Shown here: positions 1 to 12,125 of the stretch, piece by piece | Numbering within the stretch: position 1 is the first letter of the stretch | How the letters are laid out: every line of letters starts with the position of its first letter | Source: Coriaria nepalensis | Taxonomy: Eukaryota > Streptophyta > Magnoliopsida > Cucurbitales > Coriariaceae | Reading direction: 5' to 3' | Assembly (NCBI GenBank): GCA_027186245.1 | Contig: CP114496.1 | Coordinates: 2,983,501-3,047,500, forward strand | DNA length: 64,000 nucleotides | The notes under the pieces: generated by a model | What the model was told of the DNA's origin: nothing | What the model saw: the letters and a program-made list of their open reading frames with translations, nothing else | Database searches by the model: none | Program-made: the position numbers and the translations under genes

Positions 1-925
1 GCTGCCGATGCGGCGTGACTTGATACTTGTTTAATGCTTAGAAGGGAATGGGTGGATGATGGGAGTCAGATTCTCAAACACATGCAGGCTGCAGCATAGC
101 AGGAGAATGTCCTTTTGCAATTATCTTCCCCAAAGGGCATAATATAGAATTGCAACCTATTTTCAATTACTCCTTTTGCTTAAATTAAGTACATAGGAGG
201 AACCTATCGAAAGAAGATCTTTCTCTCTTTTGGATTATCTTTTTTCATTATAAGTAGAGAGGTGTTCATTTTCTTTGTGGCAGACTTATTAAACCATCTA
301 AATATACTGTTAATAATGTAAGAGCAGTAAGGTGGCAAAAATCATGGTAGATCTATTCTTACAGACGCCAATTTTCTTTTCTTTTTTTTTTTTTTAAATA
401 TTATTTAAATTTCTCTGGCTCCCTACTACATTAGGCTAAAAATAAGAGAAATCATACGATGTATTGTATAAGGGAAAATAGCATGCGGGCTAAATTGAAA
501 AAAAAAAATTAAAATAATAATTATTTATATTACTATTTATTAATTCATTAATTAAGTAACGACTGCACTTTATCTTATTTTATCATAATTTTATCTAACA
601 TTGTTTCACCTATCATTACTCTTTATAAAAAGTATATATAATTCTGCCAGGTATCATTTTTAAGTTCTTATATCATGCTGTGTGACTTTGTACTTTCTAT
701 ATCATGTCCCATGGTAAGATTTTATGACATTCTGTTTTATTATTAAATTAAATCTAGATTTAATATACTTGGAATTTAATATTATCTCATTGAAAACTAT
801 GTATAAGTAATATACTTGGAATTTAATATACTTGAACCGGTCGACTAAACAGATTCGATGACCGGAAAATAAAAATAAAAGTAAAATTTCAATATGTTAT
901 GGATTCCTATTTAGTCGGCCGGTTT
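1..925. other. AT-rich intergenic DNA, no gene seen
   Basis: No reading frame with a recognisable product is visible on either strand. The stretch is AT-rich with short homopolymers, for example a T run near 380-395. It leads into the first recognisable LINE-like sequence after about 925. Confidence 0.5.
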
Positions 926-1742
926 CAAGCCCGGATAAATGGATAGGGTTGGTGTTAAGTATATAAAAGTCATCGGTAAAAGAATCTATCACATTCCTTA
1001 TATGGAATGTTAGGACGGCCCCATTATGGACACCTACACTTTGGTGTAATATTAAATGAACAAGGCATGTTGTAGCGGCATCGGGTTACAGTATTAAATA
1101 TTCAAGGTTTTTCGCAAAGTACTAAATAGGGACAAGTAAAAAAACTAGTTTAAGTTAGGATTAGCCTCATTGGACATAGGAACGTTGATAAGTATGTTAG
1201 TAGATGTTATGCATAAAAGAAAGATAAATATAGCTTGTCTTCAATAGATAAAATAGAAGAGAAACAAGGTTAAGGATTTGAGAGAATGATTTAAGCTTTT
1301 TTATTCATGAACGAATAAGATTATGAATGAGGTGTGAATAGTGATGGATAAAGTTTATAGGGATGCAGTAGTTATTATTAGAAGGTTTGGAGATATGATT
1401 ATAAGCATAACTTTAGTTTTAGAACTAGAGACAATGTACCTTATTAGTGCAGATGAACCCTAAGTGGGATTAGATGATGAGACTAGGAAAGACTTTTGGG
1501 ACACTTTAGGAGAGGTAGTTGTAATGCCCGCTCTACTAGCTAGGTTTTTTTTTCTATTGAATACTTTGGACGGAAACACACACAGTTAGTAGGGGGGCCG
1601 TTATCTTTCTCTATTTCAATAATAAACTTTACTTTAAAAAACATTTTTAAGGAAATAACGTAATGATTTGAAAATATTGGGGAAGTCTTTATCATAGGAA
1701 ATTAATTCCAAAACTTTTTAAATAACTTTATTCTTTATTCGA

Positions 1743-1743
<1 letters not shown>

Positions 1744-1775
<32 letters not shown>
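1744..1775. repeat. (AT)n microsatellite
   Basis: About 30 bases of uninterrupted alternating T and A inside the solo LTR. Confidence 0.95.
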
Positions 1776-1781
<6 letters not shown>

Positions 1782-2524
1782 CATAAGTTTCTCTAAGGAA
1801 GTGCGGATTTTTCAAACTCATTGCTTACAGAGGTCGGGTCTCATATGTACACTTTCACTGGATTGATTGCCTCAATTCGCCTATTCATTAGCTTACCGTC
1901 TTACCTTTATAATTTCCTACAACACAGAGTAGACATCTATGAGCTAGAAGCTCAGTAAGGATAGAATCCTACTCACATTACTATTCTTTTTATGACTACC
2001 TTGAATTAATGCTTTTATAACTTATATCTAGCCTGTATAAATTCTTATTCTTTTACATGCTTGGGCCCTGATAACGCTGCCCCAACAATTCAACTGATAT
2101 CTAATCAATGGTCCGCTTATGACCATTGCAATGATCCACTTATGACATTTTCTTTGACATCATTTGGGGTCTTTTTATGATCGATAAGCGATCCTACTTT
2201 TGACCCAATAGCACTTCACTTTAATGTCATGCATGTGCATACTCATGTTTCTTATTTATCTTAGCATAACATTAAGTTTTGGAAATATGCAATTAATCGT
2301 ATTATGTTCAAAGTTTGTACTATCCTTAACTCATCATGCTAAATTATGTTCATACTAGTTACGCTTCTTATTTCTAGCATGGTAATCATAGTATTTCAAT
2401 TGTACTTAACATGCTATATGAAAATCATAAGCTTAACATTAACATTGACATTATAATAATAAGTAATATCTATGTATTGTAGTGAGGCTATACTTACTAC
2501 GAGTTTTACGGAATTTGATGATTC

Positions 2525-2700
2525 TAATATTCCTTTCCTTCCCTTTCTTCTTCCCCCTTCTCTATTTTTCATTCCCTTTCCCTCTTTCTTTCCCTCTCTT
2601 CTCTTTCTTTCCTCTTCTTCTTTTCCTTCACGATTTATTTTCTCTCTTTCTTTCCCTTTCTTCCTTTCTTTCTCTCTTCTCTCCCTCACTCACTTTTCAC
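2525..2700. repeat. Polypyrimidine tract inside solo LTR
   Basis: About 175 bases are almost purely C and T on the plus strand, with only a few purines. Overlapping open frames on both strands here give low-complexity Ser/Phe/Leu or Arg/Lys/Glu peptides and are composition artefacts, not genes. Confidence 0.9.
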
Positions 2701-3842
2701 GGTTACAATCACTTTTGTTGATGATTTTCTATTATGGCCGAAGCCCATTTATATAGGGAGGGAAGAGTGTGAGGTAAATGACACCTCAACATGCCACTTG
2801 TTACTTTAATGTAACGAAATGCTTACGCCTTCATGATGACACTTAACTTTGTTAAGTGTCATCAAGCATGACATTTTATTATTATTATTATTAATTGAAT
2901 TTAATCCCCTATTCAATCTTAAAATTATAAAAAAAGTCTCTAATTATTTCTATTGTTAAAATTGGGTATAGGTGGAAATTTAAAATTTACTAATAAGTTC
3001 ACTTTAAATTTATTTTCCCATTATTATGTCTAGTTTAGAAATATTGAGGGATTACAGTAGTTAATGACATCCCCATTTCGGACAAGATTTCTTAGGTTAT
3101 GGTTTAAAAGGTCGTGTAGGTAAGGATATAGATGGGCATGAGAGAGTTCATGGAGGTCAAGGTTTTAAAGCTCCAAATAATATGGGGGTTTCTATTTTAG
3201 AGTTTGCCTTAGCTGGTGATTTTGGGATAATAATTATTTTCAATAAGAAGAGGGAGGATGATTTAGTGACCTTTAAGAGTGGATATATAAAAAATTAAAT
3301 TGATTACTTTTTTATTAGGAGACGGGATCTAAGCAGTGTAAGAATTATAAGGTGATACTAGGAGAGTGTTTAACGACCCAATATAGGTTATTAATCTTAG
3401 TTATTTGTCTTACGAGTAAGAATAAAGTAGACAGAGGTCATACTAGGTCGAAAATTAAGTGGTGAACTTTGAATGGAGATGTATACTAGACTTTTGAAAA
3501 TAATGTATTAGATAGTCAATTAGTCTTAAAAGGTTATGAGAATTCAATTCTTAAAGATAACATTAGTAGCTCTAAGCTTTTTGAGCATATAGTTGACCAT
3601 ATTAGGAGTGGGGCGAAGAAAGTGCTTGGAGAGGCTGAAGGAAGGGAAGGACATGACAAAGAGACATAGTGATGGAACAATGAGGTGCATGCAACAAGCC
3701 ATTAGGGAAAAGAAAATTCGATTCAAGAATTGAAAAAAATATAGAGATCAATAGTCATATGAGATTTATAAACAACCTAAGAAACTTAGTAATAAAATAG
3801 TAGGCGATGCTAAACAGGTTAGTAAAAGATGGTCATTTAAGA

Positions 3843-4780
3843 AAGCTAATTGTTGGCACTCATCCTTTTTGTGAATTATGTCTAGAAGGAAAGATGACTA
3901 AGAGACATTTCTTTGTAAAGTGCTAAAGAGCTAAAGAACCACTTGAGTTAGTACATAACAATGTTTGTAGTCCAATAAATGTACAAGCAAGAGGTAGTTA
4001 TGAATATTTCATCACTTTCATTAATGATTATTTTAGATATGGATACATATACCTAATGTAGAGGAAATCTGAAACTTTTGGAAAGTTCAAAGAATTCCGA
4101 GCAGAAGTTGAAACGCAATTATGAAGATCACTTAAAACACTTTAATCAGATCGATGAGGTGAATATCTTGATTTTGAGTTCAAGGATCATTTGTTGGAGC
4201 ATAAAATTCTATCTCAACTCACAGTACTCGGAACACCAGAGAAGAATGGTGTTACAGAAAGGAGAAACATAACCTTATTGAATATGATTAGGTAAATGTT
4301 AAGCTACTCATCCTTGCCACTCATGTTTTGGGAATATGCACTTGAAATTGTGATATACATTTTTGATGTAGTTCCATCTAAGTCTATACAAATGACACTT
4401 TTAGAGTTGTGGAATAACACTAAATCTACTTTACACCATTTTCGCATATGCGGGTGTCCAACACACGTGCTGAAATCAAATAATGGGAAGTTGGACTCGC
4501 GATTTGAATTTTGCATATTCATTGGCTACGCTCTTGGAACAAGGGGAGGTTACTTTTATAGTCATAGTGAGAAAAATGTGTTTGTATCGAAAAATGCAAC
4601 CTTTCTTAAACATGACTATATAACAAACTATAAACCTCGTAGCAAAGTAGTACTAGTGGAATTGAATTCTGATAAGATCAGACCATCTCAATTTCCACCT
4701 AATGAACAACAACATCAGGAGACCATCGATTCTAGCCAGAACACCCTGGTAGATCGTCATAGTGGAAGGATTGTAAGATG
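3843..4780 (+). pseudogene. Ty1/copia pol relic: pre-integrase and integrase region
   Basis: From about 3850 the plus strand encodes a CLEGKMTKR-like pre-integrase motif (3880-3906). This is followed by integrase-core-like fragments (FNDYFRYGY-like near 4018-4045, then a TPEKNGVTERRN-like motif at 4231-4268). The open frame 4296-4781 has the typical copia 'Y..D..P.KS' and 'FRICGCPTHV' / 'IFIGYALGTRGGYFY' motifs. Several stops and frame changes (for example just before 4296) make it defective. It follows directly on the LINE relic and leads into the reverse-transcriptase part. Confidence 0.88.
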
Positions 4781-5552
4781 ACCCATTCGTTAAGAACATG
4801 AGGCATATGTTCTAGTGTCAGATAAAAACTAGGATGATCTATTGACCTTTAAGGAGGCAATAGATGATACTAACAAGGATGAATGACAAGATACAATGAA
4901 CCAAGAAATAGAATCCATGTATTCTAATTCTGTTTGGGAACTTATAGATCCACCAGAAGATGTTAGGCCTATTGGATATAAATATATCTATAAGAAAAAA
5001 AAAGAGGCATAAATTGGAAAGTAAAGACTTTCAAGACACGACTTATAGCAAAGAGTTATACCCAAATGGAATGAGTCGATTATGAAGAGACTTTCTCTCC
5101 CGTTGCCATGCTAAAGTCTATACGCATTCTTTTATCCATAGCCGCTACTTTAAACTACGAGATATGATAAATGGATGTTAAGACAGCTTTTCTTAATGGC
5201 TATCTTGAAGAGATCATTTATATGATACAGCTGGAAGGTCTTATACAAAAGAGTCAAGAGCAAAACGTTTGCAAGTTGCTTAGATCCATTTATGGATTGA
5301 AGCAAGCCTCTAGGTCTTGGAACCTAAGATTTGATGAGACTATTAAGACGTATGGCTTCAGACAAAATGTTAACGATCCATGTGCCTATAAACACATCAA
5401 TGATAAGAAGGTAGTCTTCTTAGTTCTTTATGTAGATGATATTTTACTCATTGGGAATGGTGTAGAAATATTGTCTAACGTGAAGAAATGGCTAGCCGAG
5501 TAATTCCAAATGAAAGATTCGGGAGAAGCAAGCTATGTTCTAGGAATGCTTG
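4781..5552 (+). pseudogene. Ty1/copia pol relic: reverse transcriptase, truncated
   Basis: Fragments at 4840-5165 correspond to the start of the copia reverse transcriptase (a WELIDPPEDV-like motif, then ETFSPVAMLKSIRIL). The open frame 5171-5503 begins MDVKTAFLNG, contains YGLKQASRSW, and carries the catalytic YVDD motif at 5429-5440. The frame is closed by a stop at 5501-5503 but continues at protein level to a YVLGM-like motif at 5536-5550, where homology stops abruptly and an 83-bp tandem array begins. RNase H and the 3' LTR are missing here. Non-functional. Confidence 0.9.
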
Positions 5553-6285
5553 ACTTTTAGGTCGAATGATGAAAGGTGAAACTTTTATGGTTCTAAGTCT
5601 AACGTTTAATCATTAGGTTATGATAGAAAGATTCGACTTTTAGGTCGAATGATGAAAGGTTCAACTTTTAGAGTTCGAAGTATAATATTTAAATATTAGG
5701 TCATAATAGAAAAGTTCGACCTTTAGGTAGAATGATGAAAGGTGAAACTTTTATGGTTCTAAATATAATGTTTAATCATTGGGTTATGATAGAAAGGTTT
5801 GACCTTTAAGTCGAATAATGAAAGATTTAATCTTTAGAGTTCGAAGTCTAATGTTTAAACATTAGGTCATAATAGAAAGGTTCGACATTTAGGTCGAATG
5901 ATGAAAGGGTCAACATTTATGGTTTTAAATCTAAATTTTAAATATTATGTTATAATAGAAGGGTTCAACCTTTAGTTAGAATGATGAAACATTTAACATT
6001 TATGGTTCTAAATCGAATGTTAAAACATTAAGATATGACAGAAATATTCAATTTTTAGGTCTAATGATGAAAGGTGAAACCTACATGGTTATAAGTCTAA
6101 TGTTTAACCATTGGGTTGCAATAGAAAGAGTCAACCTTTATGGTTTTAAATCTAAAGTTTAAACATTATGTAAATAATAGAAGGGTTGAACTTTGTGGTA
6201 GAATGATGAAGTATTTAACCTTTATGGTTCTCAGTCAAATATTAAAATATTAGGATATGATAGAAATGTTCAACATAAATTAACA
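5551..6285. repeat. 83-bp tandem repeat array (minisatellite)
   Basis: A motif beginning near GACTTTTAGGTCGAATGATG recurs at 5552, 5635, 5718, 5801, 5884, 5967, 6050 and 6133, exactly 83 bases apart. Two further, more diverged units start about 6189 and 6272, after one unit shortened to about 55 bp. Each full unit contains the imperfect palindrome TTCGACCTTTAGGTCGAA and a stretch near ATGGTTCTAAGTCTAATG. Divergence grows toward the 3' end. The array replaces the continuation of the copia pol gene. Confidence 0.92.
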
Positions 6286-7368
6286 CAAATAAAATTGACA
6301 AACATCAATCTATAGCTTAAACACAATTTCATAATAGGCATCGCTTTCATTCCCAACTTGTCTCATCGACCCCATTGATCCATATACTCATAACTGCCCG
6401 TATACATCGACTCATAGATCCGTATAATCAAATTACTCTTTCACCTCATCAACCCTATCGACAAATGATGGGCTTTCGACCTCATCGATCCGTATACTAG
6501 CATAATTGCTAGTTTACTTTACAGGTCGAATGGTCCATTGACCCTATCATTAAAATAAAGAATGAAGAAGGAATCATTAAATGGTAATTTCAGTTATTTT
6601 TAATGAATAAATCGGTAAAGCCAATAATTAAGAAAATGAGAAGGGTAAAAAACAAAAACAAAAAAATTGAGTGAAGGGTATTTATCTAAATATCCCTAAA
6701 ATATTTCATATGGCTCGACATAATTTTGTACATAAACTAAACTTTTATTATATCTATACTATATAAATGATATAAGATATATGTGAACCAAAATTTTGAA
6801 CCCTATCCCAAGCAAATCTTGGTCCGCCCCTACAGCAACAGTAGTGTGAACCGTAGCGGCAATGGAGATCAGGGCTTGATGTAGAAGATGAATAAGGTTG
6901 GAAGTTAAAAAGAATAAAACTAGGTTAGGAATAAATTAAAAAATATATGTATATATATATATATATTTGATCCTTTTTTTTTCCTTTTCAGTTAGCCGAT
7001 ATGGCATGATAATAGGGCATACTATTATTAACATATTCATCATAAAAGATATAAATGTATATCAATATATAATCTTCGATCCTATTCACAAGTAAAACTT
7101 ATAGGACGCATTTGTAAATTGATAGTCTTGGGCCAAAAATTATGTTCTTTTATACTAGTTTTTGTTTTTTTTTTAAAAACTAAATGTAATTGTTCAGTCC
7201 ACCTATGACATGATCATCAATAGAGAGAATAAAGTTAAAAATTAACTAAAAAAGGAACCAATGAGTGAACAAAAGGAGGGAGACAATAATCAAAACCTCT
7301 TAAGAAAAACAAAACACACAAGAAACACAAGGACATAAAAAACAAACAAACAAACACAAGAGAAAGAG

Positions 7369-7402
<34 letters not shown>

Positions 7403-8938
7403 ACATCTCTAGTGGTGGATCCATCTCGGAAGCAGTGGTGGGGTCAACTACCCACAAGCTTTTCAAAACTTATATTTTTACCCTCATTAAATTTAAATTA
7501 TATATATATTTTTATATAATTATGCCCACATAGCTTTTTTTTTAAATATAATTTAACATTAATAAATTTTGAATTAATTTTAGATATAAATTTTAATTTA
7601 TTTTATCAAAAAATTTCAAAATATTAATATCCAAATAATATTTTTTTTTTTTCAAGCATGAGGTTTTATTCTAAATATATAAGAATCATAGAGTTATATG
7701 TTATATTTAATTTCATAATTCAAACTTTTTTAAAAAAAAAAATACAAAATTATCATACATATTTATATTTCAAGACTTGTTAAAAATATTTCACATCTAA
7801 TAAGCCAGATTTAACTTTAGCAAAGTTAAGTCTTATTTTAATATTATTTTAATTTTAATTTTCACTCTCTTATTTTATGATTTTTAAAAAATTTGTTCAC
7901 TTTTTATTTATTTATTATAAATATTTTTGTTTCCTCTTTATTTTTTAATATTATATTTTTTATTTCATCTTAGTTATTATATATATAAAGAGAATATAAT
8001 AAAGAATTGTATATAGAGTTATCTATAAATAAAGTGATTAATTAAAATTTAAATAATATATTAATTAAAATGAAATAAAATTTGACTTACACGTATATGT
8101 GTTATTATATGTTAAACCTAATCGTGATAGGATATAGAATTCTTACCATGCATGTCTGGGAATATAAATGAAATAACAAGTTGATCTTAGAAGATGGTGT
8201 TTTCATGATGAAGCAGATATGGCATCGGGAAGAAGAAAAGAAGAGGGAAAGAGCCAACAATTTAACCCACAACAGAGACAATTCTGGCAAATTTTAACTC
8301 AGTGTTTAATAATTAATATGGTGACGCCCCTTGGTTCACCAAAAAGCAAGCATCTTGCACAGAGAAATATAATGATTTCATTGACTACCACGCCCCCTTT
8401 GAAGGTGACTTTACATCTTCACTATCACTTTTTTTTTGTTTTGCTAAAGTTGTTTTAAAGAAAAATATATAGTAATAAAGAGTACGTTGATATAATCCAG
8501 CAGTGGTAGAGGGTGATTTGGTCAAACAACTTGATATTTTCTTCTGCTGTCAAGATTATGATTATCATGTGTATTTTGACGCTTGGCCATGTATTTATGC
8601 ATGCAAGGCAAAAGGATTTCACTGTTTGAATGAATTATGCGTTTTTTTGTTTCTTTGTGAGGAGTATGTTTTTTCTTCTGGAGCCCCCCAGTGGTTGTAA
8701 TTGCCTTGTGGGATCAAGTTCCCAGCTTTGTCATTCGCTGTTTGTCTCCTTTCTCTCTCCAATCTCTCTCTTACTTTTCGAACGAGTTCTTTTCATTCAC
8801 GGTGTGCTAGGTAGACACTACTCCACACCTCCACCTTCTTAAGATGATGGGTTGTAGAAAAAGCTGATGAAAGTTTCAAAGCTTTCTAAAAGAAAGTTGA
8901 TGAGCTTACCGAAAGCGTACAAGCCCTTACCTCTGTCT

Positions 8939-8969
<31 letters not shown>

Positions 8970-9048
8970 GCTCGTAACTTAGAGAGAGATTATTATTGAA
9001 GATATATATAATTACACAGAATACTTGAATAAACCAAGAGTTTTCCCC
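6286..9048. other. Intergenic, repeat-rich; IDD gene upstream region
   Basis: No gene seen. 6340-6530 has a short run of related CATCGAC/CCATATAC phrases. 7371-7398 is a long A run preceded by an A-rich stretch, possibly a retroposon tail. 7400-8100 is extremely AT-rich and holds short fragments resembling transposon ends (GTGGTGGATCCA near 7413). The last kilobase is presumably promoter and 5' leader of the zinc-finger gene and includes the (CT)n tract at 8939-8965. Confidence 0.5.
8939..8965. repeat. (CT)n tract in leader of the IDD gene
   Basis: A pure TC dinucleotide run lies about 85 bp before the chosen start codon. CT-rich tracts near transcription starts are common in plant 5' leaders; a regulatory role is inferred only. 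Confidence 0.7.
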
Positions 9049-10919
9049 ATGCTATCCAATAACTACTCTCCCTCCACCTCCCATCCGACCTCTTCCGAGC
9101 CCTTTTCTTGCTCGGAAAATGGAAACAACAAGAGAAGACGAAGGCCCGCCGGAACTCCTGGTACGGAAATGAATCGATTAATCAATTAATTAATTCATTA
9201 ATTGTTGTCCGAATAAATGATTCTTTATTAGTTTTATGATACGTACTGCATACAATTGACAGATCCGGATGCGGAGGTGGTGTCTCTCTCGCCAAAAACG
9301 TTACTAGAATCGGACCGTTATGTCTGCGAGATCTGCAAGCAGGGATTTCAGAGAGATCAGAATCTGCAGATGCATCGGCGAAGGCACAAAGTGCCGTGGA
9401 AGTTGCTGAAGAGAGAGAGCACATCGGTGAAGAAGCGAGTGTTCGTATGCCCCGAACCGAGCTGCCTTCACCACGACCCGTGCCACGCACTCGGCGATCT
9501 CGTGGGGATCAAGAAGCACTTCAGGAGGAAACACAGCGACCGTAAGCAGTGGGTTTGTGAGAAATGCTCAAAGGGTTATGCAGTTCAATCCGACTACAAA
9601 GCACATCTCAAGACCTGTGGGACTAGAGGCCACTCTTGCGACTGCGGCCGTGTTTTCTCCAGGTTAGCTGATTCATTTATTTTCCGACTGTGGTTTCTTT
9701 GCACGAAGTAATGTGTTACGTTATAACGATAATAATAAATAGTAATATGAATGTAAATAATAATCTATCCTTCACAATAAGTAACGTACTAGACTATTAG
9801 TGATATATATATATAGATGGATCTGTAAGATATCATTCCTGCTTAATTTCTTTGCACGAGTTAATGGAGCTCTTCAGTTAAATCGGGTTATGATCCGAGA
9901 GGTAGGAAATGAATTGAAAGGCATAGAATATTTATTTAAAATTTGTTATATATATATATATATATTTCCCACTCATCTGAGCTCTTCAAGGATTATAAAT
10001 TAAGAATTAGTTACAGATTTTTTTCCCCCCTTTTTCATTATGAGCAATATTGTCTTAATTAGTACGTACACAGGTTGGAAGATGATCTGAGACACTATTT
10101 GAGTTGTTGATCTTGTTTGGACGTTCATTTTCTTATAGGGTGGAGAGCTTTATAGAACATCAAGATGCTTGCAATGTTAATAATAATGGAGCGCGTCTCA
10201 ATCCAGAACCACAAATAGTGCAGTCTGCTACTTCCACTCCATGTTTGTCCCGAACAGCGTCCAGTCCGACCCCGTCCACAGACACCAACCTCAGCGCAGC
10301 GGCTCCTATCTGGCCCCCTTCTTTGGCACCAACTCCTTATCCGACTAAGTCCGCTCATACCATCACAGCCCTCTTTCCGCATAACTTGGATCTTCAACTC
10401 TCTACTACATCATCATCAAATACAAATCCCATCACTTATGAACCATTCTCGGTTTCTCCGAAAACAGATGAAACCCAGCATTCCACCCATTTACAGCTTT
10501 CAATTGGCTCGTCATCATGCGATCAGAGCGATAGCGATATCGAGCGATCTGGGTTGTTGGTCGCTTCGAAGATTAAAGAACGAGCACGCGAGCAACTAAG
10601 GTTTGCCCTAGCAGAAAAGGCAAGTGCTGAAGAGGCAAGACAGGAGGCAAAGAGGCAGATTGAACTAGCCGAGAAGGAGTTTTCGAATGCTAAGCGAATG
10701 AGACGGCAAGCGCAAGCCGAATTAGATAAAGCTCAGGCTTTGAAAGATCATGCTATTAGACAAATCAACTCCACTATCTTACAGATTACTTGCAGAGCTT
10801 GCCAACAACAATTTCAAATCAGAAAAGTAATCGATCAACAAACAGATGATCATGAAAAAGATAAAGGAGTACTACTTACTCGAACCGAATCTCAGCTAGA
10901 TACATCAGCTAAAGAGTGA
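9049..10919 (+). CDS. INDETERMINATE-domain C2H2 zinc-finger transcription factor, IDD14/15/16 (SGR5) clade
   Basis: Exons 9049-9160, 9263-9662 and 10139-10919 join in frame with GT-AG introns to give 430 aa. The ID domain holds four fingers: C59/C62/H75/H79, C100/C105/H123/H128, C136/C139/H152/C156 and C163/C165/H178/C182, preceded by a basic KRRRRPAGTPD nuclear signal at 28-38. The last finger is split by intron 2. The C-terminal part has an LDLQL motif (254-258, EAR-repressor-like), a long charged coiled-coil region (about 314-383) and an ITCRACQQQF motif (387-396) typical of this clade. Known relatives bind DNA in the nucleus and act in shoot gravitropism (IDD15/SGR5), starch metabolism (IDD14) and auxin-related organ development. 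The start MLSNN fits SGR5-like proteins, but the exact orthologue cannot be fixed by eye. No defects are visible. Confidence 0.95.
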
Positions 10920-11739
10920 TTAATATATATATATATATGTATGTATGATTGAGTTGGTGCTTAATTCAATTAAATCCGCAGATTGAGTAATATTATAAAG
11001 TAATATATATGTACCGATCTCCATCTAATATCTCATATACCCTTAACTTTGATTTGTATTTAGTTGGCCTTCTTGTGACATGTTTTTTTTGGACATTTTT
11101 TTATAATTTAAAAGTTTTCAATTATACTTGATGAGAGTCTCATTCGAACATTCTTGGACTGTGATACCAGCTTCTTCATAAGCGCATACCTTATTATTTT
11201 TCATCTATTATATAAAACTTGAGCATTAATGCTAGCCTTTAATTATATGTACATATGTAAACCTTCTCAATTGTTTAAAAAAAAAAAAAAAAAACATATT
11301 TTTCGATAGGAAAGATGACCACATATAAAAACTACGTTTTGCGCCTGTGTTAAAGCAATCCACCAGCTACATTAACTCAGCATCTTAATTATCTACACAC
11401 TTTCGTGATTGTTCTCATATACGGTACGTTGTTCTTAATTATATGCACTCAGCTTTTTTCATGCAGATCGATCAGCTTTTGTTACAGATGGGGTTCCTCT
11501 TCAATGGTAAGTCACATCATGGAGTAATGACTCTTTCTCGATTTAAAGCTTCAGTCTTTGATACCACAATAGATAATCAAAAGTATCAAATGGGAGATCA
11601 GAGGAAGAAAGAAAAGTCAAGTGGTCCTTTATCTGTAGTCACTTGTGAATGTAAATTAATGAAAAGCCATGTTTTTCAGTGCCACTGCTATATAAGCTCC
11701 TTTAGGAGGCACAGACGGGCAAACAGTGCAAGTCATTTA

Positions 11740-11782
<43 letters not shown>

Positions 11783-12124
11783 TAGATTCAGTGCCGTCAC
11801 GGGGGCGTCAGAGGGAGTAAGGTATCTTTCCATCACGAGACCGTCGAAGTTTGGATGTTTGAAGGAAAATTACTTTGTCTACTTATAACGTGCGATTATT
11901 ATCTTCCATGCATATGACTTAAACCACTAAAAGCCAAAAAACATAAATAAATATTAAATAGTCAAATTTTAAGACACTAAATATATCTTTTACTTTTCAT
12001 CTTTTATCTATTACTCTATTATGATATTGGAATAAAATGGAAAATAGACGTTTAATATTGTTTGTTTATAGTCCCAATAAAAATATCTACACGTTATCAA
12101 TAAATAATATTAACACATTTAAAT
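10920..12124. other. Downstream of IDD gene; no further gene seen
   Basis: AT-rich DNA with short (TA)n runs at 10921-10938 and 11742-11776 and an A run near 11278-11294. The open frame at 11443-11820 runs through the (TA)n tract and has no recognisable domain, so it is not treated as a gene. Confidence 0.5.
11742..11776. repeat. (TA)n microsatellite
   Basis: About 35 bases of alternating T and A. Confidence 0.9.
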
Positions 12125-12125
12125 A

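Larger units (their letters stand above)
1520..3056 (+). mobile_element. Solo LTR (1,537 bp) with 5-bp target-site duplication
   Basis: The element starts TGTAATGCCC and ends GGGATTACA, an imperfect terminal inverted repeat typical of plant LTRs. It is flanked on both sides by GTAGT (1515-1519 and 3057-3061). It contains no gag or pol. A TATA-like motif (TTTATATAGG, 2748-2757) about 300 bp from the 3' end suggests plus orientation with a long U3. It also holds an (AT)n tract at 1744-1775 and a pyrimidine-rich block at 2525-2700. Clean ends with an exact duplication indicate unequal LTR-LTR recombination that left a solo LTR. The superfamily, probably Ty3/gypsy from the terminal sequence, is inferred. 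Confidence 0.85.
925..3838 (+). mobile_element. RTE-type LINE relic (endonuclease region), interrupted by a solo LTR
   Basis: Translated in shifting plus-strand frames, 1130-1519 and 3062-3838 resemble the endonuclease and linker part of plant RTE-clade non-LTR retrotransposons. Visible motifs are a degraded GHRNVD-like start near 1175, a QVGLDDET-like motif near 1455-1475, ERVHGG near 3140-3160, DDLVTFKSG near 3259-3285, IDYFFIRRRD near 3300-3330 and a KIRFKNW-like motif near 3712-3735. Stops and frameshifts are everywhere, so it is non-functional. When the solo LTR at 1520-3056 and one target-site copy are ignored, the reading continues smoothly across the gap, which confirms the insertion. 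The relic ends at about 3838, where copia sequence begins. The 5' start is a guess from 5'-leader-like sequence at 925-1100. Confidence 0.7.

Noticed and set aside
2414..2756. Overlapping open frames on both strands (Arg/Lys/Glu-rich and Ser/Phe/Leu-rich)
   Set aside because: They exist only because of the polypyrimidine tract in the solo LTR; no domain or splice context.
5551..6285. CRISPR-like array
   Set aside because: Tandem units are contiguous without unique spacers; this is a minisatellite in a plant genome.
11443..11820. 125-codon open frame downstream of the IDD gene
   Set aside because: Runs through a (TA)n microsatellite giving Tyr-Ile repeats; no recognisable domain.
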